From the NCBI GenBank assembly GCA_013350335.1, contig CM023540.1, positions 31,971,175-32,035,174 on the forward strand: DNA of 64,000 nucleotides, in the 5' to 3' direction. Source of the stretch: Chimonanthus salicifolius (lineage: Eukaryota; Streptophyta; Magnoliopsida; Laurales; Calycanthaceae). The notes beneath the pieces are model-generated. The model made no database searches and was not told where the DNA came from. It saw only the letters and a list, made by a program, of their open reading frames with translations. The number at the start of each line of letters is the position of its first letter. Position 1 is the stretch's first letter. Made by a program: the position numbers and the translations under genes. Shown piece by piece: positions 1 through 10,350 of the stretch.

Positions 1-302
1 AGCAGCCGAAAGGCCTCCAAGTTCAACCGGAAGTCCTAGATAGTACTCAGGCAGCCACCAAGTACGGAGGTGTCGAGACGACGCAGCTCCTCTACAAGAA
101 CCCACTGCGCAAGCCCATTGAGCAGCCGAAAGGCCTTCGAGTTCAACCGGAAGTCCTAGATAGTACTCAGGCAGCCACCAAGTGCGGAGGTGTCGCGACG
201 ACGCAGCTCCGCTACAAGAACCCACTGCGCAAGCCCATTTCTGCATCTGGTACACACCCAGCAAGGCCATTTCCTTCTTCCCTTGCCCGCCCTTTTGAGT
301 GA
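1..302 (+). repeat. Two 120-bp tandem repeat units in an open reading frame (window edge)
   Basis: Positions 1-120 and 121-240 are the same 120-bp unit, with six substitutions that I can count. The unit is exactly 40 codons, and the frame starting at base 3 is open through both units until a TGA at 300-302, so this could be the 3' end of a coding exon that begins to the left of the window. The unit is clearly more GC-rich than the AT-rich DNA that follows. The complementary strand also has an open frame through the units. Most of the differences between units change the amino acid, which argues against strong protein constraint. I do not recognise the encoded 40-residue unit. A minisatellite or satellite edge is an equally good reading. 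Confidence 0.6.
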
Positions 303-2061
303 AAATGTGACCGTCTGTATAGAAGTCTACCTGTCCCATATATATCGCATGTAGGGGGTTTTTCTTTCTTTTTCTTTTTATCCCTACCTAGTATGAAAAT
401 ATACCAAGTATACACCTCCCAAAACCCTAATTTAGAGGATCCTTTGTAGTGAGAATGTGATCCTTTATAGTTTGTATGTTGTATTCCATAATATAAATGT
501 GCCTACTTTACCTATACGATCTCAATCTCATCATCTCCATATTAGATTTAAGGTAAGACTAATCTCACAAGTACTTGTAAATCTCTCAATTTATATGCAT
601 GAGTTAAATTTACAGTGACTGGATCTTTAGAGTTAAATGTCAAGAAGATGAGTTTTGATATAATAAAATGAACTGATAGACAAAATAAAAAAATAACTTT
701 GACGATGATGGTGTTAATATCATTGTAATGAAGAGTGGATAATATTTTTAGTACGAGTGAAAGAAAACACCCAATGCAATGCAAGTAGTATGTTGGAGTG
801 AATGAAATGGCATATAATCACTTGGAAATAAAGTTTTCTTCCATTCCATACTAAATCAATATCTCATGCATTTGATATCTGAACTAAAAGTCATCAAGCT
901 TAGAGTTTTTAATCTCACCTCCTAACTCATTTTAGTTTAACTTAAGCCTGTTATGACGTGTAGATTCAAAAGTTGTCTTGGGTTTGTCTCATGTGTTGAC
1001 TAAATTAAACTCTAGAAAAAAAAGTATTAAATATATTAATTTGATCGACTTAAATAGTTAATTATCTTGCTCTTCTTCTGTAATATTCTGTTGTTGCAAA
1101 GAAATAGTTGTGCCATGTATTTGGCAACTGATAGTTTCTAAATTTTGAATATTTGAAAAACAATTTCCACAAAGCTATTAAGGAAGAAGGATTTTATAAG
1201 TTGGTGATATAATTATATTCATTAAGTACCTCTTATATTTATAAACACACAAATAACAATTATGGATAAACTTAGATTTAAGAATTGATTCTACTTCTTC
1301 GAAATTCTAACAAGAGATTTATACAAACTGATAAACCTAATCTACTTAGTAGTTCTGGTCTATCTTAACAAAAACAAAAACTTTGACGAATAATATTCTA
1401 TAAAAATATAGTTTATGTTGTAGTGTGAGAACAACATAGCTTAAACGTCGTATTTCTAATTTATACATAATTAAAATAACAATAATAATATTAATACCAC
1501 AAAAAGAGATGAATAAAATCAAATCAAAGGGATTTAATGCATTAATACTCGATTACATAGACAACTAGGGATATATTAATACTTCTAATTATGCTAATAT
1601 TTTGTAAATAGGAAAAACTTGGCCTCAACTTTCAAGTCAATGTGGCAAACACTTTGTAGAACTTGACCCAAAAGTGACTATATATTCGAATAAATTTTCA
1701 TAAAGTGAATTCTTAAGAATTTAAGAGACATGTGACTCACGTAACACTTTTCTTTTCGTTAGTTTTGTGTTTTGACTCTAATTATCATAATTTATATTCT
1801 TGGCCGCACTACATATTATCTTTTTATCATTAGTATTTTCTCTTCTTTATCTCTTTCATTCATTCTAATCATTTACTTATATCCTTTCAATTCTTTATTT
1901 CTAATTGTGAGTTCGATAACAACTGATTAATTGTACTGTAAAAAACACAGAAATTTACTGTGATTTCACCACCTTAATTAAAGAGAGATACTATGATTTT
2001 ATTTATAGAGAAAAGATAACACAAATAAAGAAGGTAAAATAAATAAAATAGTAAAGTCTTA
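303..2061. other. AT-rich intergenic stretch, no gene seen
   Basis: No open frame here looks like a gene. The DNA is AT-rich with scattered poly-A/T runs. A short stretch at about 550-640 resembles, on the minus strand, the 3' part of the SINE-like sequence at 33057-33200; both share a segment reading gagagatttaca followed by gattagt. The part from about 1610 on has weak similarity to about 7040-7260. Confidence 0.5.
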
Positions 2062-3400
2062 AATTAATAAATACAATAGGAATAACTACTAATTAAGAAA
2101 TAATCTAAATATATCTAAACAGAAACAACGGCTTGCCGATAATATGAACATGCAGTTAAGATCATATCTTACAATTCTTTTAAAAAAAAAAAAAAAGAGA
2201 CATGTGGAACCTAGCACTTTCCATTCATCTTCTTCAGTACTTTAGTGGAGAAAAAAAAATAGATGTATTTTCTTTTGCATGAGGGAGATGGGGATCTATC
2301 TTGACTTTATCCACTCCAAACCCGCCCAATCCTATCATAGACAAACGAGTTTAAACATATATTCAAGTCCGCCCAATGGATTCGTGCTAAGTTCTTGAGC
2401 CTGTTTATGTAAACAATAACGTTCAAGCTTTGAAAGAAACCCATGAAAGTCTGTTGGGTTTTTGGGATCATTTAGCCATTTTTCATTTTTCAAAATTTGG
2501 ACCAAAAACTAAATTTTATCCACTTGATTTTAGTGATCAATGTCCTTATACATTCTTAAGAATCATCAAGACAAGAACGTCTAGTGATTTTAACCATTAA
2601 GATTAACTGACTAAACATGGATTTTTGAACTCAAATTCATTTGTATCTTATCATGTCTACTTTCAATCTGAACAGTTGGATTTTAATGGTCTTAAACAGG
2701 CATACTCAAACTTAGTGTTTTTCCAAACTGGTGGACTCAGGATTTAACCTACACAATTCAATAGACGTTACACGAATTTAGGCTTTTGCAAAATAAACAG
2801 GTTCGAGATGTTATAGAGAACAGCTAAGTTCGAACCTGGCGTATGAACACCTCTAATTGAACATGGACCTTAATTTAGTATAGGGATAAGTTTTATAATC
2901 TTGTACTTATACCTATGTTATATTTTTTAAGGGACTTCTAAGGCTGCTAAAAGTATTCCTATCTCATCATAGAGCTCGCCAATCACTGAACCATGTAAAT
3001 TTTATTGTGTTTTCCTCTTTCTTTTTCATTACATCTTAGTTACATTGTTTCCGATGAGAGATTTTTTGAGTCATCCTCTCTCCAAATCGGACCTAACAGA
3101 TAAACATCGAAGATGATTGAACCTCCACAAGCATGGATTCGAGCATTGAGAACACTATATACGCTATAATGGGCCACATGGCCTATATAAAGTTCTAAAT
3201 ATCAATTGTTGGTAGGACCAAAGGAACATATGCCCTTTGAACACAAATAACTTGGATACAAGATAGATATGAAAATGATGATACAATATTCTATCCATTT
3301 ACTGACCCAACCAACTCAGAATCTCAGAGATAGGAAAGAACCACCGAAAGCCAATCCATCTAGCCCTTAATTTCACAAGTGGGTCATCTTGAAAGAGCCC

Positions 3401-3408
3401 TATATAAG
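3401..3408 (+). promoter_or_regulatory. TATA box of the small gene at 3505
   Basis: TATATAAG lies about 100 bases upstream of the ATG at 3505, leaving room for a 5' leader of roughly 70 bases. The box and its flanks are conserved in the duplicated copy at 13359-13366. Confidence 0.6.
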
Positions 3409-3504
3409 TGAATGCCCAATCCTTGAGCCTTGTCAACCAAAACCCAGCTTCCAATTACTTCTCTAGTAGTTAAAAAAAAAACCTTCTTTGCCTCTGAAAT
3501 TTTG

Positions 3505-3744
3505 ATGGCATCCCAAGCAGACCTTGCCAAGGTTGGTAGAGAAATCTTTGATCTACTCCCGAAGAAAAGGGCAGCACCACCCCTTCAAGTTCAAGCCTGC
3601 GCCCACGCTCCGACCCGCGGCCGGATGGTGTTAATGCCTCCTCCCAAGACTGAAACGTATGATGGCAACATCGAGTTCAACGTACACACTTATAAGGTGT
3701 ACAGGCATCAGAGTGTGGTTTCAGTATATCAAATTCCATCTTAA
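3505..3744 (+). CDS. Small unrecognised plant protein (79 aa), left duplicate
   Basis: Single-exon frame of 79 residues beginning MASQADLAKVGRE and ending VYQIPS. I chose the ATG at 3505 because a TATATAAG box sits about 100 bases upstream; the open frame extends further 5' but has no upstream ATG. The protein has no signal peptide or membrane segment. It has an acidic/hydrophobic N-terminus, a central Lys/Arg/Pro-rich part, a PPPKTETYDGNIEFNVHTYKV block and a basic, aromatic C-terminus. Compared with the right copy (13466-13723) it lacks six residues through an in-frame 18-bp deletion after FDLL and differs at several other positions. I do not recognise the family. The 3' region has a GTC/ATC trinucleotide run (about 3763-3790). 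It could be expressed or a decaying duplicate. Confidence 0.55.
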   Translation: MASQADLAKVGREIFDLLPKKRAAPPLQVQACAHAPTRGRMVLMPPPKTETYDGNIEFNVHTYKVYRHQSVVSVYQIPS

Positions 3745-4309
3745 GAAATTATGTGATTATATGATATCATCGTCGTCGTCATCATCATCAACTACTTTTA
3801 CGTATAAAATGTGCATCTTTTATATTTCTTTTGTGAACAATCCAATCCTTTCTTGTGCGAAATTTATTATATCAGCACAAGGGAAGTGACTGTAAGTTTC
3901 TAGCTTAGTCCTCCAATCAGTGTCATGTTCTGTATCTATTATAGTATCTGTATTCAGTAGGCTTTCTATGTGTAACCGTGACTTGGACTTTTCTCTTAAG
4001 GTTTTTCTTTTATGGGTTAGATTCAAAATTAAAAATTTGACAGGCAAATAATGCCCGCCTTTGTTTGATTTGTTCATTCAGTATCAATACAAACTACAAC
4101 TATACCAATGCGGAAAGGCCACTATAGAAAGCTAGAACTAGCTTATAGAGTAGTCAGCCTAACCAAAGCATCACGAAATCAGATAATTTCGTATAAATTT
4201 ACTCAACTTAATAGAATTTCAAGTAAAGTGTGTCAACAAGTTTGTATGACTCAACTTGATCCAATTTTAACCTTTTTTATGTTGATCTTACCATTGGATT
4301 GATACCTAA

Positions 4310-4755
4310 ATAAAACCACTTTATTTTTATCGTTGGTCTTTTTAGCTGAGACCTTTGAATAGTTCTAACCCACCCAAGCCCACCTTTGTAATCTCGCACG
4401 GGTGAACCTATTTCATAGTATATGTTTGATAAGGATCTCCAAAGAAAATTTCTCATCAATTCCTCAATGTTGTTGACACACTTGTTGGGCTGAAGAAAGC
4501 AGTTGGACCCAAAGAATTGAAGAGAGGATATGGTGGACTTTAGAAGCCCAGCATGGCCCGCAAAAGAAAGCAACTTAGATCTCCAACTATCCAGCTTCAA
4601 AGATATCTTCTTATCAATAAGATCACCAAAGTAAAAAGCCCATTTGAATCTACCACGGAACATGAGATCTTGTGACGGAATAATAGCAACCCAAGATACT
4701 TAATTCGAAAACAACCCAGGCCCATAAAAGAGCAGTAAGTTTTATAAAAGTTCAC
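4310..4755 (-). mobile_element. LINE reverse-transcriptase remnant, antisense
   Basis: On the minus strand the translation (for example DKKISLKLDSWRSKLLSFAGHAGLLKS) matches the region just after the RT core of plant L1-type LINEs, where K-L-x-x-W-x-x-K-x-L-S-x-A-G-R-x-x-L is typical. The frame is broken and it has no ends. The same remnant sits at 14330-15127 in the right copy, where it is longer. This copy has an internal deletion near 4434 that joins two gatctc sequences. Confidence 0.75.
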
Positions 4756-6011
4756 CTTTAGCAAACATTTAATATGAAAATCATATAATCTAATCTCCCA
4801 TAATTACTTTTATTTTCTATAATAATTCATGAAATTTTTATAAAAAAACTTATTTTCATTTAATTGATCCTAATAATTAGATATTTATTTAATAATTTTA
4901 ATTTGATCTTACAAATTAATAATGTAGATAATTTAATAGAGCCATTTTCATAGACTTCATTGCAATCTATTCAATCACCTAAATATTTTTAATTAAAAAG
5001 TGGGTTGCACTTTTTAACTGTAAGAGAATTAACTCCAGTCTAAATAAATCACCTAAATTTATTTAGAGATCTTTATCTATTTGACCTAATCAAATAAAGT
5101 TAAAGAAATTATTTTAATCCTTTATTTCATTTAATTTGAATCGTGTGACTAGGTATTTAATAAATTTATTTTTTTTGAAATTTCTATATCAATAATTATT
5201 TCTTTAATTTTATAAGGCCATCAAACTCTATCCCATTCTCTAATATTATATAATTTAAAATTAAATAATGAAAAGTAATCAATCATTAGAGAAAAAGGTC
5301 CAAAAGCTAGAATCTGTCTAACAAAATGGATAATTTGGGCCCCGCCCACTTATGGAATTTGTGTCTTGAAATCTCCTTTCTCTATTCAGTAGTTTGTAAT
5401 ATTCTTAATTATTATTTTAATTAACTTTAGATCTTTATACTTAGGATGTTTAAATAGTTAATGTTGATGTGAATAAAACGATTGAACACTTGACAAGAGC
5501 AAGAGAAGGGAATTATCAACTAAAAAGACATGAAATACTGTAATTATAAATTATTTATAACTATGCCATTAGAGGTAAATTAAATGAAAATATATATAAA
5601 AAAAAAAAAAAAAGAAGTAAAACTCACAGGCGTATTAATTAATAAAGACAAAATTTTAATAATACTCATCTTTAAATCCTTGAACTTCATGACTATAATT
5701 ATTCAAAGAATGAATTATTCAGGAAGATTATTAAAAAAATTAGTAAGATTAAAATAAATCACACCAATTATAATTTAAATCACCTTCTCAAGTGGCCAGA
5801 AAAACATTAATTTATGTTGGTGGTTATCACGATCTTCATTTTCATGTTATTAAAAATTATATCTCTATTCGTATAAATTTATAAATAATTTTGAAGAGTT
5901 TAATACATGAGCTAAATCCCACATTATCGAATAGATAGAAAGATTACGATAATTTCACTCACCGGTACTAGCTCTTATCTTGCTCACAGATCAGATTGCA
6001 GAACGATTTCC

Positions 6012-6366
6012 ATGGCGATTCGAACATCAGATCTTTTGGCAAGCGTAAACACAGCTATTGAACTCAATGAGGAAGCCCTGCTCCGCTACGCTAAGGCGGA
6101 AGTCCACGGCTTCCCTCAATCTCCTTCCAAATTCTCTGTTTTTCAGGTTCGATTCGGTTTTTTTCTTTTTCTTTCTCTATCCATTTTCTTAGAAGCCGCA
6201 GACTTTTTTCTCTTTTTTTTTTAACTGTTTTTTGGTTGTTGATGATGGGCAGTTTGGGCACGGGCAGTCGAATCCGACTTTCCTAGTAGAAGCGGGTTCT
6301 GAAGCAATGGTTAAACGGTATGTGTTGAGAAAGAAACCATCAGGGAAGATATTGGAGTCTGCCCAG
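6012..6366 (+). pseudogene. Truncated IBR3 copy (exons 1-2 only)
   Basis: Exon 1 (6012-6146) has the same length as, and differs by one residue from, exon 1 of the intact gene at 16906. Exon 2 (6253-6366) keeps its acceptor and a cag|gt donor, but 21 bp are deleted in frame, removing seven residues (HAIEREF) just before the donor. Homology to the intact gene stops about 260 bp into intron 2, and no exons 3-17 follow, so the kinase-like and dehydrogenase domains are missing. The 338 bp directly upstream of the start in the intact gene are also absent here. It is a gene fragment left by segmental duplication; a short read-through transcript remains possible. Confidence 0.85.
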
Positions 6367-6625
6367 GTTTATTTTGAATTCTGAACAGACCCATGTTTTA
6401 AATTTTGAATTAGTTCAGGTTACAGTGATCCACCAAAAAGAAAAGATTGGATCTTTATGCGTCTTTACATGGTTTTTTCCTTCTTTTCTATTTTTGCCAT
6501 GATTGAGGGTTTTTGGTAGATGAAAGGCTTCTTCCAAAGACAAAAAAATTCCAAAGAGTTGCCCTGCAATTAACTTCTTAAGTAAAGTTCACTTCTTTCT
6601 TACACAAAGGCGAGTTCCTTATTAC

Positions 6626-7357
6626 ATGACTTGAAATTATTATATTTTTTATGATTTAAAAAAATGATTTAATCAATTCAATAAAATTTTTTAACGAGTT
6701 TAACATTAAAAATTAATCTTTTCAATAAAATCATTATATGAAAACCAAATCAACTCTCGTGTAGAGGTGTACTGCTTAATAATACTACACATATATGCAG
6801 CGGGAAAAATCTAAAAGAAAGATTAGGTACAATTTCTATTTAACAAAGATATGTAGAAATGATTGAGACCGTTTGCCAAGCAAATTTCGAGCATTACAAC
6901 TATAGATTCAAAACGTAATAAGAATAAAGTTTATGGAAAGAAAATATTTTTTTTTAAATTAAGGTATTCAAACATTTTATTTGACTAATCTTTGAAATAT
7001 GTGTAATCATCTTAATTTGCACATGCCACATAATAAAGACCACAGGTTTAGATGAAGCTTGAGCTCAACTTTTAGGTCAATTTGCTGGACCTTAGTTAAA
7101 CTTCACACAGCACATCAGTTTTTTAATTATAGATGTGAAACTTAGGACCTTCCATTCACCATATTTGGTATGGACAAAAATAATTGTCTTTTTTTTTTTT
7201 TCCTCTCTTTTTAAACGATGAGGAAGATGGGGGATCTATCTTGGCTTTATCCACTTCAAATAGTGGCTGGGTACAAAACTAAAAATAGACCTATCCCTCT
7301 AAAGTCTAAACTCTAAAGAGAAGAATAGAATAAGCATTTGGCTGCACAAAGCCAAGT
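6626..7357. other. Intergenic, no gene; weak older homology to 1610-2330
   Basis: AT-rich DNA without coding signals. The part around 7040-7260 resembles 1610-2330; for instance both carry a gatgggg-atctatctt-gactttatccac-like string. This suggests an older duplication round in this region. Confidence 0.4.
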
Positions 7358-8007
7358 AAAAGTCCCACAACACATGGGAGGGTTGTTTGAAAGGTCAGGT
7401 TAAGAAGATTAAGAGGAAGGAGAATTGGAGTCCTCCTCAATTGGGCACTTGGAAATTTAATATTGATGGAGCTTGTAGAGGGAATCTGGGTCCGGCAGGG
7501 ATTGGCGGAGTACTAAGAAATCATTTGGGTGAAACATCCATTATGTTCAATGAGTCAGTAGGAGTGAAGGATGCAAATGAAGCAGAAATTCTTAGCATAA
7601 GGAGAGCTCTTGTTATTTGGACAGTCTATGGCCATAGTAACTTGATTATTGAAGGAGATTCAGCTAATGCCCTTAACTGGGCCTCAGGTGTGAAACGCCC
7701 ACCTTGGAGACTGACCAATGTGGTTAGGGAGGTGAGAGACTTGTCAAGTGGGATGGGTGTATCCTTCGTCAAAATTGGGAGGTCAGCTAATGGCGTGGCA
7801 GATTTCTTCGCTAAGCTTGGAGTTGACAACCACTGGGAGGGTGTTTTCTTTATTTGAGCTTTTCTTTTTGTTATGTCTTTTCTTCTTTTGTTTTCCCCTT
7901 TCTCTCGGTCTAATTCTTTTAGGCCTTTTCATGTACTTTCTCTCTCCTTTCTCTTAATGAATTTTCTTTGATGACTGCAATAAAAAAAAAAAAAGTCCCA
8001 CAACACA
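7358..8007 (+). mobile_element. 5'-truncated L1-type LINE insertion with RNase H domain and target-site duplication
   Basis: The insert (about 7375-7990) ends in a run of 13 A and is flanked by a perfect 17-bp direct repeat, aaaagtcccacaacaca, at 7358-7374 and 7991-8007; the leading As of the right copy may belong to the poly-A tail. It encodes, in one open frame from 7387 to 7857, the C-terminal RNase H-like (RVT_3) domain of plant LINEs. WKFNIDGACRGN carries the first catalytic Asp, EAEILSIRRAL the Glu, IIEGDSANAL the second Asp, and [14 protein letters not shown] the His-equivalent region. The reading frame is intact to its own TGA, so the insertion looks fairly young. Only the 3' end of the element is present. 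Confidence 0.9.
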
Positions 8008-8149
8008 AAGCCTAGAGGATGGATAAGCAAAATAATAAAGTAAGAAGATAAAAGAAATAGACACTGCTTTTCAACAGAACTTGGTCTAAAAGAAATAGTA
8101 GTAATTGTCATTTACATAAAAAGGACCTTTTGACAGAATTTCATGATTG

Positions 8150-8408
8150 GGCAAATTTTCAACCTGACTCGACTCGAATTCTAAGTTGAATCAATTCGAA
8201 TTATGACACAATCTGCATTCTGAACCTTTTTAGTCTAATTGAGTTGGGTCAGGTCTGGTCGAATCGGGTTAACTTGTAAAATCCTCAATCCAACCCGACC
8301 CGAATATCATGTGCATTTTTGTCTTCTCAACCAGATCCGACTCGCATGATTTCTCGGGTCGGATCATGTGGGTCAGGCAAAAACCCGACCCGAGTTGCAG
8401 CTCTACCC
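8150..8408. mobile_element. MITE-like element rich in CCCGACCCGA, truncated copy
   Basis: Shares its body with the fuller element at 55602-55980: goc-type strings such as ttaactt-taaaatc-tcaatcc, catgatttctcgggtc and a terminal cccgagttgcagctctac. The right end matches the terminal inverted repeat of the fuller copy. The left end lacks the matching TIR, so it appears truncated. Confidence 0.6.
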
Positions 8409-8429
8409 ACATACTAGGACAAATTTGGG

Positions 8430-8596
8430 ATTTTTTTTTGAATTTACGTGTGGGAAACCTGCAGGATACCCAGCGTAAAAAACCCCACGGGTGGACCCAT
8501 ACCCCTAAGGCACACCAGATTAAGCCATAGGAGGTTCGAACCCGTGACCTTCCCGCTTTCCTGAGGCGGGAGGTAACCAGCTGAACTACACCCATG
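8430..8596 (-). mobile_element. tRNA-derived SINE
   Basis: On the minus strand this reads as a tRNA-related head, with an A-box-like TGTAGTTCAGCTGG near 8585 and a B-box GGTTCGAACCT near 8535, then a tRNA-unrelated body ending in ctgggtatcctgcag...cacacgtaaattc and an A run (T run at 8431-8439 on the plus strand). The tail matches the copies at 41.8, 42.4, 43.3, 57.8 and 58.7 kb. It is the most complete and best-preserved copy in the window. Confidence 0.8.
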
Positions 8597-8949
8597 TTTG
8601 ATTATGTGTCTCATCAAAAATCATTTTACTTTGATCAATTAAGCTATTTTTTATAAGATCTTAAAATTTTGATCATTTTAGATTAATTTTAAATCACTAA
8701 TTTTTTTTAAACTTTAAAGAATGACTTGATTGATTCAATGAAAAATAGTGACTGATGAAATGGTAAAATGGTGAGGTTTAACATATGACTATTGTCAACG
8801 TTTAACAAATTCTTTCAAACTATCTTTTGAATGAGGAGAGTGAAATAAGTTTTTTAAATGATTATTATCATGCCAACATCATATTGACAAATTTAATCTT
8901 TCAATAGAACGAATTACCAAATAAATACGAAGATTGGTTCACATTCTTA

Positions 8950-9080
8950 CAGGGGTTTAAAATTCGGTATCAGCCGATATTTTCTCTTTCCTCTTTTTTA
9001 TTTATAAAAACGATCATTATCATCCGAGATATTGGCATATCAGCTGGTACGATTCGTATCAACTCATATTTCGACCCCTG
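8950..9080. mobile_element. 131-bp MITE with CAGGGGT termini and ATATCGG motifs
   Basis: The left end caggggtttaaaat and right end atttcgacccctg are imperfect inverted repeats, and CAGGGG ends are typical of hAT non-autonomous elements. The interior carries several variants of ccgatat / gatatc / gtatc motifs. I see no clear 8-bp target duplication. Related sequence occurs at 10128-10350, 44475-44695 and 53036-53270. Confidence 0.5.
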
Positions 9081-10127
9081 TTCTCGATTGAAGAAGTCCA
9101 TTAATGCTACAACCAGCATAGCTTGTCGCATGCTAAATCATTTGCTACATCTACAATCTCCAACAACATATGTTTATTCTTATGAGTAGAGAATTAATAG
9201 GAATACACCGATGTTTTTTATGACAAAAGATACTGATTTTATCCTTTTGTGCACTTATTATCACCTAAAGAACGAAAAATACATTAAAATTCTTTAACCA
9301 CCATTATCTTATCAATTTGCTCTAAATAATAGAAACTAAGAAAGAATATATTCATACTCAACTATGAATCCATGATATACACATAAAAGTATAGAGCGAA
9401 TTGGAAAAGATAAACTCATTTGACTATTTAAAAATAAAATAGATAAAACCTAAATGACAACCACGTTGGTGGAGGTAATAATCATCAAGAGATGGGCCAC
9501 TTGATGGAATTTGGTGCCAATAACAACAAATGAAAGAGCTTCTTCATCCGTTTTCTCCATTATTATTGAGGTTTCTGGTCCATTCCATCCCGATAGTACG
9601 ATACCTTTGCCAAACATGTGATGCTACCATGTGAAATTGGAATCTGTCCCCTTAGCTTTCTACTTTGCCCTTTTTCCAAAAGAGATTGAGATCCAAAGGA
9701 ATCAAATACGAAAAATTCAAAAAAGAAAAAATGTTTGAATATGTTATCCATAAGAAATCATATTATTAGATCGATCAACTATTTTTTAACTTTTTCAAAA
9801 TTTTATCCTTTTAATTCTTTTTTATCTTTGAACTTTTTCTCTTTTAAACATATAGTTTGATAATCTAGTTAAAATCACTTTTGTGGGTCACATATTCAAA
9901 TAGAGACATTTTTAAAAGATCGATTGACAATCCAAATTGCAGGCTCCAAACCTAGATGCACATGATAATAATATAACGCCAGTCTATATATGATTTTTGT
10001 ATGATAATAATAGTGATTAAAGAAATCATATTTTAACTTCAAAAGAATTACACAAGCTTATACAAATTAAAAACATAAATATCGCCCAACATTTTAAAAG
10101 GACGATTTTGGATTCCACTCTTGTGAG
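9081..10127. other. AT-rich intergenic stretch, nothing identified
   Basis: No convincing gene, RNA or element ends seen. Open frames are short and lack family features. Confidence 0.4.
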
Positions 10128-10350
10128 AAGACCTGGAATGAAATACCGATACATATCGGTCGATATTTGCGTTTTTTATTTTTAGAATTTTTTTTTTAAA
10201 AAAAAACATGTTTTTCATTTTTTCTAATTAAAAAAAAAATACTTACCAATATTTAAAAAAGAGAGAGAGAATAATATCGACCAATATCTAAACCGATATC
10301 TGAGATATCAACCGATATGATTCTGAACCGAGATTTAAACCGTTGCTGAA
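10128..10350. repeat. Dispersed ATATCGG-motif repeat
   Basis: Two clusters of ccgatat / atatcgg / gatatc variants flank an A/T-homopolymer core (about 10180-10260). The right end, read on the minus strand, starts with ggtttaaatctcggttc, similar to the left end of the element at 8950. Confidence 0.5.

Larger units (their letters stand above)
2062..6625 (+). repeat. Segmental duplication, left copy
   Basis: This stretch is near-identical, with many small indels, to 12163-17543. Homology begins at the shared aattaataaatacaatagg (2062/12163) and ends after gagttccttattaca (about 6625/17543). It carries the small gene at 3505, an antisense LINE remnant, and exons 1-2 of an IBR3 gene. Relative to the right copy it has lost about 350 bp inside the LINE remnant between two gatctc hexamers, about 140 bp near 4755, and 338 bp just upstream of the IBR3 start near 5951. 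It has extra sequence at about 2170-2390. Confidence 0.9.

Noticed and set aside
8520..8596. A tRNA gene on the minus strand (A and B box strings present).
   Set aside because: The stretch lacks a full cloverleaf and continues into the SINE body and A tail shared with other copies.
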